NCBI GenBank assembly: GCA_002946415.1
Contig: NJPS01000049.1
Location: 1-64,000, forward strand
Reading direction: 5' to 3'
Source of the DNA: Rutstroemia sp. NJR-2017a BVV2
Taxonomy: Eukaryota > Ascomycota > Leotiomycetes > Helotiales > Rutstroemiaceae
DNA: 64,000 nucleotides
Positions within the stretch are counted from its first letter, which is position 1. The number at the start of each line of letters is the position of its first letter. Below the pieces are notes generated by a model. That model was given only the letters and a program-made list of their open reading frames with translations, searched no databases and was not told the DNA's origin. The position numbers and the translations under genes were made by a program. Positions 27,601 through 38,140 of this stretch are shown here, piece after piece.

Positions 27601-29569
27601 GTATGAGGCTTCCCAAGGCATTCTCCGAGTCCCATGGGCCATGGAGATCATAGGCCATGAAACCTAAATGGTCGACATACTCTTCCATAGCTGCTGGTGA
27701 GAAGCCTAGAGGATTGAAACTTTAGTACATTGTTGTAAAAGAAATTGAACCATGTTGAGACGGTACTCGGCAATATGCCCTTTTCGCTTATGTGAGAGAA
27801 CCTTGGACAGAAGTCGTTAGGAAGTATATAATTTTTCAAATGACTTACCTTGAAGATACCAATAGTCGGGAGCAAGAACGACAGAGACTCCTAAGATTTT
27901 GTCAGTCATCAACTAGATCACAGCAGAGACAGCATTCACCATATTGCCTGCCGAATGCGGCTTTCATCTCCTTCGCAAGCAAAACCAAATTATCTTTATC
28001 TTCTTTTCTACCGCCTCTCTCTGGGTTGCTTGGATATTCCCAATCGATGTCGGCACTTTTCGAGTGAGTTTCAGTTTCGTCTCTCTTTGTGCTTGACTGA
28101 AATCCTCGGGCCTCTGCAAGAAAATTTGGGACAAAACTCACCCCGTAAATCCATATTGCTACCCAAGACGTTAGCTTTGAGGGCTGATATCTCCACATCA
28201 GTACATATTGCTTACATCCATAAATTGCATAAGAGAAGTGATGAATGCGGCACGGTTTTCTGCCGTCGACACCATGTCTGAATATGCTGTTGTTGTCTCT
28301 CCGGGATCCTATTCAGGTTAATTTGTCGCTAAATTTTAACAGACAGGTTTTTATACATTGAATGCCCACCCCCCAACGGCAACCCATGTCTTTAGTCTAC
28401 GATTGGTCAATGAGGGCACAAACCTTGAGTCCAGGAGGGATAGCCTTGAAGCTTTACTTACTTTGATGAACCTAGTTGGGTAAACTGGTTAAAAAGAGAA
28501 AGATCCTTAGGGTCTGGATCAATAGCGAAAGTCTCGGGGTCAAATCCACTACCCGAGAGGTACATATTAGTCCAGATTTTCCCTGTGGTAACGTGGCTAA
28601 ATTTCTTACACAAATGAGTATATCAGGTGAGTGAGGCCTGTGGTATTGATGTTTGCCGGCCACACTTTGTCACAAATTCGGTTCCGCGAGTTCCTAGTAG
28701 ATAAGGTGATTAGTATTACTTAGTGATATATTAGGTGCTTAAAAGTTCCTCACCAGCCAGCATAGTAAGCAATCCTTCGGAATCCGGTATCAGGCGCTTC
28801 ATCAGCATTACATTCCGGCGAGGGTATGATTTCGCAACCACCATAACCCACTTGACAAGGGGTCTTCCCGATGAGAGGCTCCGGGTCATCACAGTGAACT
28901 TCCTTGGTCTGTCCTTGTTAGCATAAGTTGATGGGCTAACAATGCATTGAAATTTACTCCACACCACTGAAATTAGTTAGCAGTAGCACATTAAACTTCG
29001 CTCATCATATTTGCGCTTACTCCGTAATAGGAACAGCAAAGCTTTAGACCGCAGCTTTCAGCCCCGTCTTTACTGTCAATTCCACACATTGCCGTGGCCG
29101 TACAGTTACTTTGGCAACCATTTCCACAATGTAGGTCTTTGAAGCCGCACGTACCACCCTATTCAAGTTAGTATGCTAGAGTTTAGTAATCTCTCCCGCC
29201 CAAGAGAATCACACAGGTAGGTAGACTTACAGCACCGCAGCAACTACCATCAACACAAGGTTCAGTAGCAGAACACTTCAAAGCTCCCTCTGGGCGATTA
29301 TCTTGGCGCTTGAACATACTTTTGATTTGGGAGGCGACGGTCATGTTATTAAAAGAAGTCCGATTAGAAGTGATACGGGCGTACGGTTCTAGAGAGGTAC
29401 TATTTTCTCCAAGGTCGCTCGCGATGAGAGCCTCAGAAAGTTCGATGATGGGTTCGTACTTAGAAGTGTGACCACCATGCTTGAGTTTGGAATTGGGTCC
29501 GTTGGTAAAGTTCAAGGCAGATGCAACACACCCGAGGGATAGGAGCCTGAGAAGCACAACCGACACCAT
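24683..29569 (-). CDS. Secreted chitin-binding, GH18 chitinase and SGNH-hydrolase fusion protein
   Basis: My 22-exon model keeps frame from ATG 29569 to the stop at 24683 (3,378 nt, 1,125 aa). Order: signal peptide, pro-region ending in a Kex2-like KR before QDNRPEG, CBM18-type modules (CCSYYG-WCG split over a 9-bp exon), then GH18. GH18 landmarks are [10 protein letters not shown], the catalytic block [10 protein letters not shown] with its acid Glu, [17 protein letters not shown] and [10 protein letters not shown]. The same exon continues into an SGNH/GDSL domain: [14 protein letters not shown] (nucleophile Ser), [16 protein letters not shown] and FHPQIG (His). A Cys-rich tail follows (GVWGCQK to SFKC). 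Predicted role: secreted hydrolysis of chitin, perhaps with removal of an acyl or acetyl group. The GH18 part resembles killer-toxin-like chitinases. The SGNH substrate is unknown. Exons: 29569-29231, 29158-29021, 28966-28958, 28908-28754, 28693-28610, 28548-28462, 28396-28357, 28308-28216, 28158-28142, 28055-27940, 27890-27849, 27705-27243, 27181-26910, 26832-26659, 26558-26297, 26241-26221, 26160-26091, 26032-25940, 25782-25406, 25330-25199, 25139-25102, 25038-24683. Confidence 0.85.
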
Positions 29570-30184
29570 CCTGAAAGTTGCCGTTGTTGTGTGTAAATAT
29601 GGCAGACTGCAAGGAAGAAAGTGATCAGTAGAGCGCTCCCATCAGTAGATATAGTTGTAGGAATTATCGAGGCATTGTACTGAAACTGATGTTCGGCTTA
29701 ACTCCCCAAGCTGGACTTGAATCGCTCAGTCTAATTTGCGACTAGCCACCTTCCTGAATGGGTTAATGGATAAATCAAACTCTACTCTAAGTATGGGCGC
29801 TCGTATGTAAGGTCTATAGCAAGGTCAAATATTTGACATAAAGTTGATATAAAAAGCCCCCAATCTGACACTTGCACGTGGCTGCAAAAAAAACTTACTC
29901 TACTTAGCCCGAATAAAGGGTAAAATGATTGAAGAATCTTAGTATTGTTATTTTGATATCTAGTTAGATTACTTTAAGTATTAATAACAACTTAACAATA
30001 TACTAATATTGATTATACAAATTATTTTAATTTTTAACAAATTAATAATTTCCCAAAATTATAATATTATTTCTTGAAACTTTCTATATAAACTTTATAC
30101 AACTAACTTTATTTACTTAACTCTATTCTGAATTTTCTATATATAGATATATTCTTTAGTTTAGGATTTCCACTTGGTTGTTTG
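29570..30184. other. Intergenic, partly AT-rich
   Basis: It contains the upstream region of the chitinase fusion and, from about 29930 to 30170, an AT-rich tract like the RIP-eroded blocks. No coding motif was seen. Confidence 0.5.
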
Positions 30185-30396
30185 TTGCCAAGAACAATTA
30201 CAATAACGTAGTTGCCTTTCTCGGTGTAAATGATATCGCAAGGTAATTAAAAGTACAGTCAGACAGATGTTTCTACTGTATATTCTCTATTTGCCAAGAA
30301 AAATTCCAATAGTGTATTTGTATATCTCGGAGTAAATGATATCGCAGAGTAATTAAAAGTACAGTCAGGCAGAGGTTTCTATCCTATATTCCCTAT
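30185..30396. repeat. 106-bp tandem duplication
   Basis: Unit 1 (30185-30290) and unit 2 (30291-30396) both begin TTGCCAAGAA, share AAATGATATCGCA and GTAATTAAAAGTACAGTCAG, and end TCTCTAT or TCCCTAT. They are of equal length, differ at a modest number of positions, and are directly adjacent. They lie between the divergent chitinase fusion and the secreted-protein gene, so they could be regulatory. Confidence 0.9.
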
Positions 30397-30752
30397 CACT
30401 TGTTATACTTAATCCTGATAGTCTTTCACAACTAGCTTTCAAAAAGAAGTGATAAATTAAAGGTTGCCGATAACAGGGAATAGCGAGCTTTAAACCTTAC
30501 CAATTCTGGCAACTCTATTCCGTGTGCTCTCCTCGACGGCTGCAAGACCCGAGGAGAATATGGTTCTGCCTTAATTTTTGTATAAACTCTTGACTACCTC
30601 TCAGATGACATTCAGTAGCATTCTGGACCAAGTTATTCCTCTCAGTCCTCGACTCCAGTATTCTCTACTTGTATAATCTCTGTGCTCTTTGCCGTCAACA
30701 GCTGTCATTTCGATTGTGCCAAAATCCAACATTTCGATTTAATTTTTGAGCA
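30397..30752. promoter_or_regulatory. Upstream region of the secreted-protein gene
   Basis: Ordinary-composition, pyrimidine-rich sequence before the next gene's ATG, with no open frame of note. No single promoter element stands out. Confidence 0.3.
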
Positions 30753-30773
30753 TTGCAAGCACAATATATCACT

Positions 30774-31600
30774 ATGAATTTCCGGTGGACAACATTGATC
30801 GCCTTTATTGTTGGAGTCACTCACGCTATTCCATGTTCCGATATGGGCTGGTCTACTTTGCAGGTACTCCCCACCGGAAAATACGATTTAATGCACACAA
30901 CTCTGTACCCAAACCCTTTATATAATGACCCATTGTTCCACGAACACTGGGACATTGTCAGAGCCAATGATTGTTATGTTCGCTTTCAGGTGCCATTAAC
31001 GGAGAATGATTACAAAAGGGAATCAGCCAGAATAATAAAGACTGAATTCATCGCAACACCAGCTCAAGTCTTGCATACTATGAACAACTACCACGGCAGT
31101 GACGGGAATATTATGCTTTGGCTTCCAATGACATCGAGGGCCTTTGAGTACGGCAATGTTATGGAATTACTCGGGAACCACGAAGATTTCGATGCGCAAA
31201 TGTCGTTGGATATAAATTACAGTGTAATGTCCATTAGTGAGTTATATCTGCAACAGAATAATCAGGATTATATATCACTAACTATATGATAGTACTTCCC
31301 AGTGGGTCTGCAAAACTTACGCGAGTTAATCCCAACAGGGCAGATTGCAGCCTGGAGGCGAAGAAAAATGTGGATAAAGCGCAGAGTGCCGGCATTGTAG
31401 GACTTCAGGGTACGATTGATTCATCTGACTGGGCTTATTCTTCTGGCATAGAAGCGAAAATGGCAATGCTTTCGCTTAAACGCCGGCAAGTGAAATATCC
31501 GTCCACGAAAGAAACAGAACCAGCCTGGTTGCTAGCTGAGAAGGCAGATGGTAATTGCGTGGTTATTGACTTGACGAATTTTGTTGATTTCACGTTTTGA
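30774..31600 (+). CDS. Small secreted protein of unrecognised family
   Basis: Two exons, 30774-31236 and 31293-31600, with a 56-bp intron (GTGAGT ... CACTAACTATATGATAG), give 256 aa. The upstream in-frame ATG at 30753 would add seven residues, but the Met at 30774 gives the better signal peptide (WTTLIAFIVGVTHA). The mature part contains few cysteines and aromatic-rich segments (YPNPLYNDPLFHEHWDIV, GNIMLWLPMTSRAFEYG). I recognise no domain. It lies between two chitin-related secreted genes and shares their orientation toward the LysM gene. It could be a secreted partner of the chitinase, as small secreted proteins often neighbour killer-toxin-like chitinases, but that is inference. Without the intron the frame stops at 31289, so splicing is required. 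Confidence 0.7.
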
Positions 31601-31998
31601 GACGAAGAGAAATATGGATCGGAGTGTTACGAACCTTAGGTAGCAGAGCTGACTAAATATGGAATAGACCAGTATAGGCCTTAAACTCAGCGATCAGTTA
31701 ATAATCACTGCGGAACCTCACGTGAAAACCAGGGTGGTGTGACGATGCGACCCCAATCGCACCCAACAACTGGCGGTTGCCTGAGATTCGAGTCCATCAC
31801 GACCGCCACGGCCGTTGCGGGGCACTACGGTTCACGGGCCCGCAAAAGCGACCCGCAATGTAGGGCTGCACGTGACTAGCACTTGATCCAACAGTGTATA
31901 TAAGCCTTTAAGGCCTTTGAGTTCTTCTCTCTTTAGTTGTAAATTCTAAGGATTTTACTAAGTTTATTTTGTATTTTGCTCTTTTCGTCACAATCATC
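31601..31998. promoter_or_regulatory. Promoter region of the LysM gene
   Basis: It contains a TATATAAG box at 31897-31904, about 95 bp before the ATG, followed by a pyrimidine-rich leader (TTCTTCTCTCTTTAG). The remainder is ordinary intergenic sequence. Confidence 0.5.
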
Positions 31999-33531
31999 AT
32001 GTTGACTACTTTTTTCATCTTGTTAGCTATCCAATTTGCAGCCGTTACTTCTACATTTCTCAATTTTGGAGAATCCGATAAGAAAACAAGGGCAATTACA
32101 TGCAGGTAAGCCCTGTCGAAAAAATTATATCTTGTTGTTTGAGATATTTGCTAAATACATATACAGTCTGAAGCTCACCACAGCGACGACTGACACATGT
32201 GGCATAGTCGTCATCAAATATGGCATCACGTTGGCGAATTTTATCGCTTGGAATCCTTCTGTTGGACCTACTTGTACTGGATTTGTAGGTGGAACAGCTT
32301 ATTGTGTCCGAGGAAGTAAGTTTAAGAGATACCTCGCCTATTTCGAAAGCATAACAAAGAAGTTTCTAACATTTCGGCAGGCGGGACCACTGATCCTATT
32401 ACTTCAACTTCTACTACCTCGACTTTTGTACCTGAGCCAACTACATCTAGAGATGGTAGCTGTGGTGGCGCAGCCGGGTTGTCTTGTAATGGAACAGCTT
32501 TCGGTAAATATGAGGTATCAGAACATGAATTGATAACTGGTTAATGTCATCAGGTAACTGCTGTTCGTCGAGCGGATTTTGTGGAGCTACCGCAGCGTAT
32601 TGCCAGGCAGGCTGTCAGTTTTTGTTCGGTACTTGCGATGCCAATTCGAGTACTATCTCGACAGATGGAACTTGCGGTGGAACTGGCAAGAAAACCTGTT
32701 CCGGAAGCACCTTTGGCAGTATGTTGTAATCTTGGCTCTCTAAACTTATTAAATATCACTAACTCTCAACACCAGACTGCTGTTCTTCGGGGGGTTACTG
32801 TGGAGCGACGACTGACCATTGCAAAGCTGGATGTCAGTCTTCCTTCGGCGAATGCGAGGCAAGCAACATCTCCGTCGACGGGCAGTGCGGTGCCAACGGC
32901 AAGACTTGTACTGGAAGCACATTCGGCAGTAAGATCTCCTTTGTTCTTTACCTTCCATGTCTTTTGGTGCACTGCTAATCATATCTCTTACAGCCTGTTG
33001 TTCCTCTGGCGGTTGGTGCGGTTCTACTACTGCTCATTGCGATGTAGGTGCCAATTGCCAACCCGGGTTTGGAATTTGTTCTTCAACAAACCTCTCATCG
33101 GACGGAAAGTGTGGTGCTAATGGAAAGACATGCGCTGGTACCAGCTATGGCAGTAAGTTTCACGTATAGCTTCTCCACACGTAACAAGGCTAAAGCGCAA
33201 ACAGATTGCTGTTCCTCTTCCGGATTTTGCGGAACAGGTGTCAATTTCTGTGCTCAAGGTTGCCAGAAAGCTTCCTCAAGTGCTTGTACCACCACTAGTA
33301 TTCCCTCTCTCAACGGAGAGTGTGGCTCAAACAGTGTTGTATGCGCTGGTGGTCCTTTTGAGTATGTTATACCCTACCCAGAATAGATCTTGGAAAATTC
33401 TAAATTGCTAATTCGATGCAGTGGAACGTGCTGCTCAACAAATGGATTTTGGTAAGTAGACCCTTCTGTTGAGTGAAACTGGATCTCGCTAATGACTTCA
33501 TAGTGGCAAAGGTACCGGATTCCCTTGTTAG
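31999..33531 (+). CDS. Secreted LysM and tandem CBM18 (chitin-binding type 1) protein
   Basis: Nine exons (31999-32105, 32167-32315, 32381-32503, 32554-32718, 32776-32928, 32994-33152, 33205-33361, 33422-33451, 33504-33531) keep frame for 1,071 nt, 356 aa. A signal peptide (LTTFFILLAIQFAAVTS) precedes one LysM domain (DTCGIVVIKYGITLANFIAW then NPSVGPTCTGF). A Thr/Ser linker follows, then successive CBM18 modules with the CCSSSGFCG / CCSSGGYCG / CCSSGGWCG core and CxxGCQ. The last module is cut short, ending GFCGKGTGFPC. Both domain types bind N-acetylglucosamine polymers. No catalytic domain is present, so the protein is a lectin-like chitin binder, possibly shielding the wall or masking chitin fragments. 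Introns between modules fall at the same place in each repeat, always phase 1. Confidence 0.9.
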
Positions 33532-35010
33532 CAAGGTGGCTTGGATCAAAATATTTTTAGTTATTGAAGTTATAGTACAGAGAAATTAAACCGTTCCTTG
33601 TAGTTCTTAGTGCCAAACTATTGATCTTGTACTATCGGCACTGACTTCTACTCGTTTTTATTGTATATATCTAAACCTTTCACCTGTTCCTAGTCAAGTC
33701 AAAGTCTCTATTTAGGACCCACCGCTCTAATGCCTTGCATGTTTCCGACTTCATCTCATGTCTCGTGTCAGCCTATGAAGCAATATCTGGCAGATGGCCC
33801 ATTGAAAATCATTCCTATCCTTTACAACATTTATACTCAACATACTGATATTCAAATCTCCTGGTTTGAGACTTTCAGTAACCTCACTGTCAGTCAGAAG
33901 GCTTCATCCCAGTCTAAGAACTCTCGAATCCATATATAGAAGTCCTCGTGGATGACCTGGAATGGGCCGGACCGAAATACAGAAGCAGCATGGTCGTGAG
34001 GGATAGCGAAGGGTCGTTTGAGCAGGGAAGAACACCAAAGGGTTTGAGTACATTCATTTTGTCAAAGCTAAAATTCTCCCCTCTTGAGTGTTTTGCCTCC
34101 TTCTATACATCTCGGCACCGCGAAGGGATCTTGCTGCCACGGATAGTTGAACGTATAACCGCCTATTCTATCATCTCCTTCACGTACGGAGAAGACAGCC
34201 GCGTGTGAATCTTGAAGTGATCCTTGAGAGTAATTTTGCCGGGGAAAAAAGGCTCGAGCCAAAGAAGGAGAGGATGCCACAATAAATAGTCTAGAAACAT
34301 TATGACATTATCATGTAGAAAAGAAGCTTTGACTGCGATGCTCTTCCCAGCCCAGGCTGTGCAAGCTACACTCCAATAGGCCCAGGATTTAGTTCTGGGT
34401 CTTGAGTAACCTGTTTGTGACAGAATTCCTCCCACTGGTCCAACCTGCAGGTATTCTGTGATCTTCTTGCCATTCGCGTCCTGATCATCGAAGCAGTAGC
34501 ACCGACTGTGCACCCAACATTAGCAACCAAAGGCGTGATCAATATACCCTATTATGCCCTTTGTTAGATGGATTTTCATTGGGTCAGCAAGCTGCTCAGG
34601 TTTCCCACTTCTAGCCAACGCGAGTGTCAGGATCGAGAGATGTCAGGAAATGAGCTACGGGAGTGATACCTTCTAGAGTTTCTCATGCATTGAGGCAACC
34701 ACCTTTCCAAGGCCAAGCCGGAGAAATGAGCTTTTTTAGGGAAGTCACAGGGTCTCGAAGGTACATTGAAGTAATGAATTTCGATCTTTTACGATCTATG
34801 CCCTCCTGTTGGCCAGAAAAAAGCGGAATTTTCAGATCAATGGAAAGAATGAAAGGAGCGAGAGTGTCTTACACAAGCTCGGATAATATATTTGGCATTG
34901 TGTCAATTATCTGTCAAGGATTCTTGCTATTTCTTCCCAATCTGAGTGGCTGCAGCCTTCCAATTTCCGGTTTTTGAGGTCTAGCCTTCTGGATAAAGTA
35001 GGCCCCTTAT
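33532..35010. other. No confident gene
   Basis: Ordinary base composition. Open frames of 70-116 codons exist on both strands, for example 34163-34513 minus and 34663-34977 plus. None shows a domain, a convincing splice chain or a signal peptide that I recognise. A decayed gene cannot be excluded. Confidence 0.4.
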
Positions 35011-35900
35011 ATCCTGGTTCGGGCTACCAAAGTTGAGATGATCTATTAAGACGAACAGATGTAAATGGCATCGGATATCCTTAGAATCTACAACTAAAGA
35101 GAGAAGAGAAGGAAAAGAAAGAGCGTATACTATTCCAGGCTAAATAGCCAGAAAGGGCTCCAACTGGCTTAGGGCTAGGCAGGGTAACTAATTACAACAT
35201 ATGACCGTGGCGGCTATAGCGTCACACCTATCGCCTTTGCCATGATTATATATACTTAAAGACTGTTAATTGGTTGATATCACTCGCTAAATAACATATA
35301 CTCTCTACAAGCTCGGCAAAGTATACAGGTGCAGGCCGGATAACCTTTCGCTTAATATATTACTCGATATAGCGAATTAGATGCATGCTGGAAACCTTGC
35401 CATACTTCATAGTCCCTGAAAGTGCCTTCAAATTTTCACCAACCTGCCCTTCAGGGACAGTAATCTGCTTATTGATAGCGTAAGCAGTCAGCCAATATAT
35501 AACAGTATAAGCAGTCAGCCAATAGATGACAGCGTAAGCAGTCAGCCAGTAGCTTCTCCTCACCGATATTACCCATAGGTCTGACTTCCCTTACCATAGT
35601 GACGATAAGCTGCCAGAACACCAGATCTGTATGTATGTGGAGATCTGGGACGAATTTTTCTTTCTCGAGATCAGACAAGTCGGTATCTGCTAATGTTCGA
35701 AATAACTACGTAAGCGGTAAGTTAAGGAACCCCCTCACGATACTATCTTGATCTCTACATCAAAGAGACTTTATATCTTGGTGAATCAAGTTATCTAGAT
35801 AAAAAGTGGATTAAGAGCTTTTACCTACTAGCTATTTGATGTCAGAATTTATTGCGCACAGATTATAAGGAGTTCAAATTCGCTAGTAAAAACCTTTATC
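35011..35900. other. Degenerate region with possible gene fragment on the minus strand
   Basis: The minus strand carries open fragments such as LSDLEKEKFVPDLHIHTDL at about 35630-35680 and EGQVGENLKALSGTMKYGKV at about 35395-35460. They lie on either side of a 27-bp tandem repeat. They look like pieces of one real protein-coding or transposon sequence, but I cannot name it. Confidence 0.3.
35478..35552. repeat. 27-bp tandem repeat, 2.8 copies
   Basis: Units at 35478-35504, 35505-35531 and 35532-35552 (partial) begin GCGTAAGCAGTCAGCC or GTATAAGCAGTCAGCC. The unit length is a multiple of three, and the minus frame stays open through it as Leu-Thr-Ala-Tyr repeats. Confidence 0.9.
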
Positions 35901-36291
35901 ACCCCAAATTTTAATAACTAATATTAAAATAATATCGCGGGATATAGATATATTCCGGCAAATTAATAAGTAACTGGATTGGATTAATTAAGTAATCTGG
36001 TTATACTAATAAACAAAACATTATATAATAACTAAATATTTAATAAAACTATTATATAATATATTTAAATATCTAAATAAGAATATAACTATTTTTAATG
36101 TAAAGAAATATTTTAATTAAAATCTATATTTGAAATAATTATATATATAATCTAGAAGAAGATTATTAATTAATAATAATTAATTGATTTTATTATCTTA
36201 ATTCACTTTCTTATAATTTAATAATTAAATATCTATAATATAATAAATAATTAGTAAACTAATATAAAAAGAAATATTTTATAAGTATATC
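35901..36291. other. AT-rich RIP-like block, related to the fold-back arm
   Basis: A/T-dominated sequence. The part at about 36150-36250 (GATTATTAATTAATAATAATT, TGATTTTATTATCTTAATTC, TATAATTTAATAATTAAATA) resembles the left arm of the fold-back element at 15960-16075. This suggests another remnant of that family. It is the left half of the sequence into which the LINE inserted. Confidence 0.45.
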
Positions 36292-36315
36292 AATTTTTAA
36301 ATTATTAAAATATTA
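36292..36315. repeat. Target-site duplication, left copy
   Basis: 24 bases starting AATTTTTAAATTATTAAA, identical to 38141-38164, directly flanking the LINE. Confidence 0.9.
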
Positions 36316-38140
36316 TTTTATTTATTTATTTATTTCTAACCTGCTAGCTGGTACGCACGGTACTAGCTATGAGGGAGCTCAATCTAATTAATTACATCAA
36401 TAGAACCTCTCCGGACAAAACTACTGATCGCGCCGCTTTGCGCTTCCCACTTTTATATGCTCACCCTGTTCTCGTCCTTCACAGCTGTACTGCTCAGTTG
36501 TTCCTTGATTATACTACTTGTATTATAGCTGGTTAGCAAGCCTGAAGTGCTCGAACCGCCCGCTCTGGATCAGCCATTTAGCTACCTATTGAGCCTGTTC
36601 CGGGCTGTCGAGCAGCTTAGTAATAGTTGTTCCTCCTCGCCACTATCTTCTCGCTTGCTCGGTATTACAATATAGGAGGATGTACTCAACCGTTTCCGCG
36701 CCGGTAAAGCAGTATATACAGACCGGAGATTCGTAGCCTGGTACACCCCGTATATTTAGGAAATATGCACAGCTCGTCCGCCCTGTTCTACTCTAGATAA
36801 GTATTGCACTCTCTGCTTTACTAAGTCCCTTATATAGTTTGAGCCTACCCTTGCCTAGTACCGAGCTCTTTGCTGCTATACTATACCACTTAGCTACACC
36901 TTTCGCCTACTACGCTTCCCACACTTGCTTCTCAGGCTTGAGTATTCCTGCTCGGTTAGTATATTCGGTCGGTATATTCGGTAATTCCTATCTTGTCTTC
37001 CTGCTACCTCTCTTTTTCCGAATCCATAAGCACTGTTCTTAGCAGACTCGCTAGGCAGGGGTATCCTTCTGATACTCGAAGAATTTCCTGAGCTTTTCAT
37101 CATAGTATACACTGATCGGAGGGATTGCTACTTCCGCTTCCACCTCGTGGTTGGACATAGCTCGGTATGCTCCAGTGATCTTTCGCAGGCATACTGCTTG
37201 TGCTCGCTCGAGCTTTCGCTCGACTATACCTCTCTTTCTAGGCTCGTGCCACGCTTCTGCTCTATATATTAATACGGTACATATACATACTGTATACAAG
37301 ACCCGTGCTCGGCGTAGTGTCGGGCCCCAGGTTATCTGGTTGAGCCTACTGAGCGCAGTTAGTATTATAGCACCCTTTTCTCGGACTACCTTTGCGTGTA
37401 CTTTCCAGTTGAGCTTGGTATCGAGCCAAACGCCGAATACTCGTATACTCGGTGATAGGGCACACTCCGCTCCTTGTCCGAGCTGGATTGTAGCTGCTAG
37501 GTTAAATCTGTTCTATACTTTTGTGAAGTGAATAAGCTTGTACTTCGCCGGTACGAAGTGTATCCCATAGCACTGAGCATATCCTAGGATCTTCCGGTAT
37601 ATATCCGCAAGCTTGTCGCAGTTGGTTTCCGTGCTCGAGCTTATCGCAATTAAGTGTATATCATCGACAAACCCTCCTACATGCAGTCCTCGCTTCGGGA
37701 GTGAGTATATCCGAATAAGCTCTACATTATAAAGCAGGAAGAGTATCGGTAAGAGCGGTGATCCTTGAGGTACTCCCGCTTGTGGTGAGAACTCCTCTGA
37801 TATCTCGCTGGCAAATGAGAAATGTATGGTTCTGTCACTTAGGAAGCTTGCTACCCACTTGCTAACCCATTGGGGGAAGCCGAGCTTCTGAACTACTGCT
37901 ACCAGGCGTAAGTGGACAACTATATCAAATGCTCCTACTATATCCAGTGAGAGCAGCATCGCCACTTGTCCCTTGCTCGCCCAGGCTGACTTGATCACCG
38001 AGGTAAGTAGGTCTAGTGCTGTTACTGTACTCCTTTGTGCTCTTGCTCCCATCTGCTCGTCCGGTAGCAGATTATACTGCTCGGCTGCATTGCGGATCTT
38101 CTGGGCTGTAGCCTTTTCGATCAGCTTTCCCAAGGTGCTT
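36316..38140 (-). mobile_element. 5'-truncated Tad-like LINE (non-LTR retrotransposon)
   Basis: Bounded by a perfect 24-bp duplication (36292-36315 and 38141-38164). Its 3' end on the minus strand is a (TAAA)n-type tail, seen on the plus strand as TTTTATTTATTTATTTATTT. The minus strand encodes the RT core and downstream domains of a Tad-type LINE; everything 5' of the RT is missing, as expected from incomplete reverse transcription. The base composition is normal and the RT frame is open over 206 codons, in contrast to the RIP-eroded AT-rich DNA on both sides. It therefore appears to have inserted after the last RIP episode, or to have escaped RIP. Confidence 0.92.
37051..38133 (-). pseudogene. 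LINE reverse transcriptase, N-terminally truncated, one internal stop
   Basis: Open from 38133 to 37513. Motifs: SLDIVGAFDIV (RT motif A), GVPQGSPLLPILF (motif B) and GFVDDIHLIA (motif C, FVDD in place of YADD). After a single TAG at 37513-37515 the same frame continues through VFGVWLDTKLNWKVHAKV, an AEAWHEPRKRG segment and AIPPISVYYDEKLRKFF to a stop at 37051. Past that stop, minus-strand text resembling the C-terminal Cys/His domain (RTGRTSCAYFL, GVPGYESPVCIYC) is still legible at about 36700-36830. The fragment lacks the endonuclease and the RT N-terminus, so it cannot transpose itself. Confidence 0.88.

Noticed and set aside
34068..34513. Overlapping minus-strand frames as a possible gene
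   Set aside because: No domain, and no consistent splice chain between them; left as unassigned.
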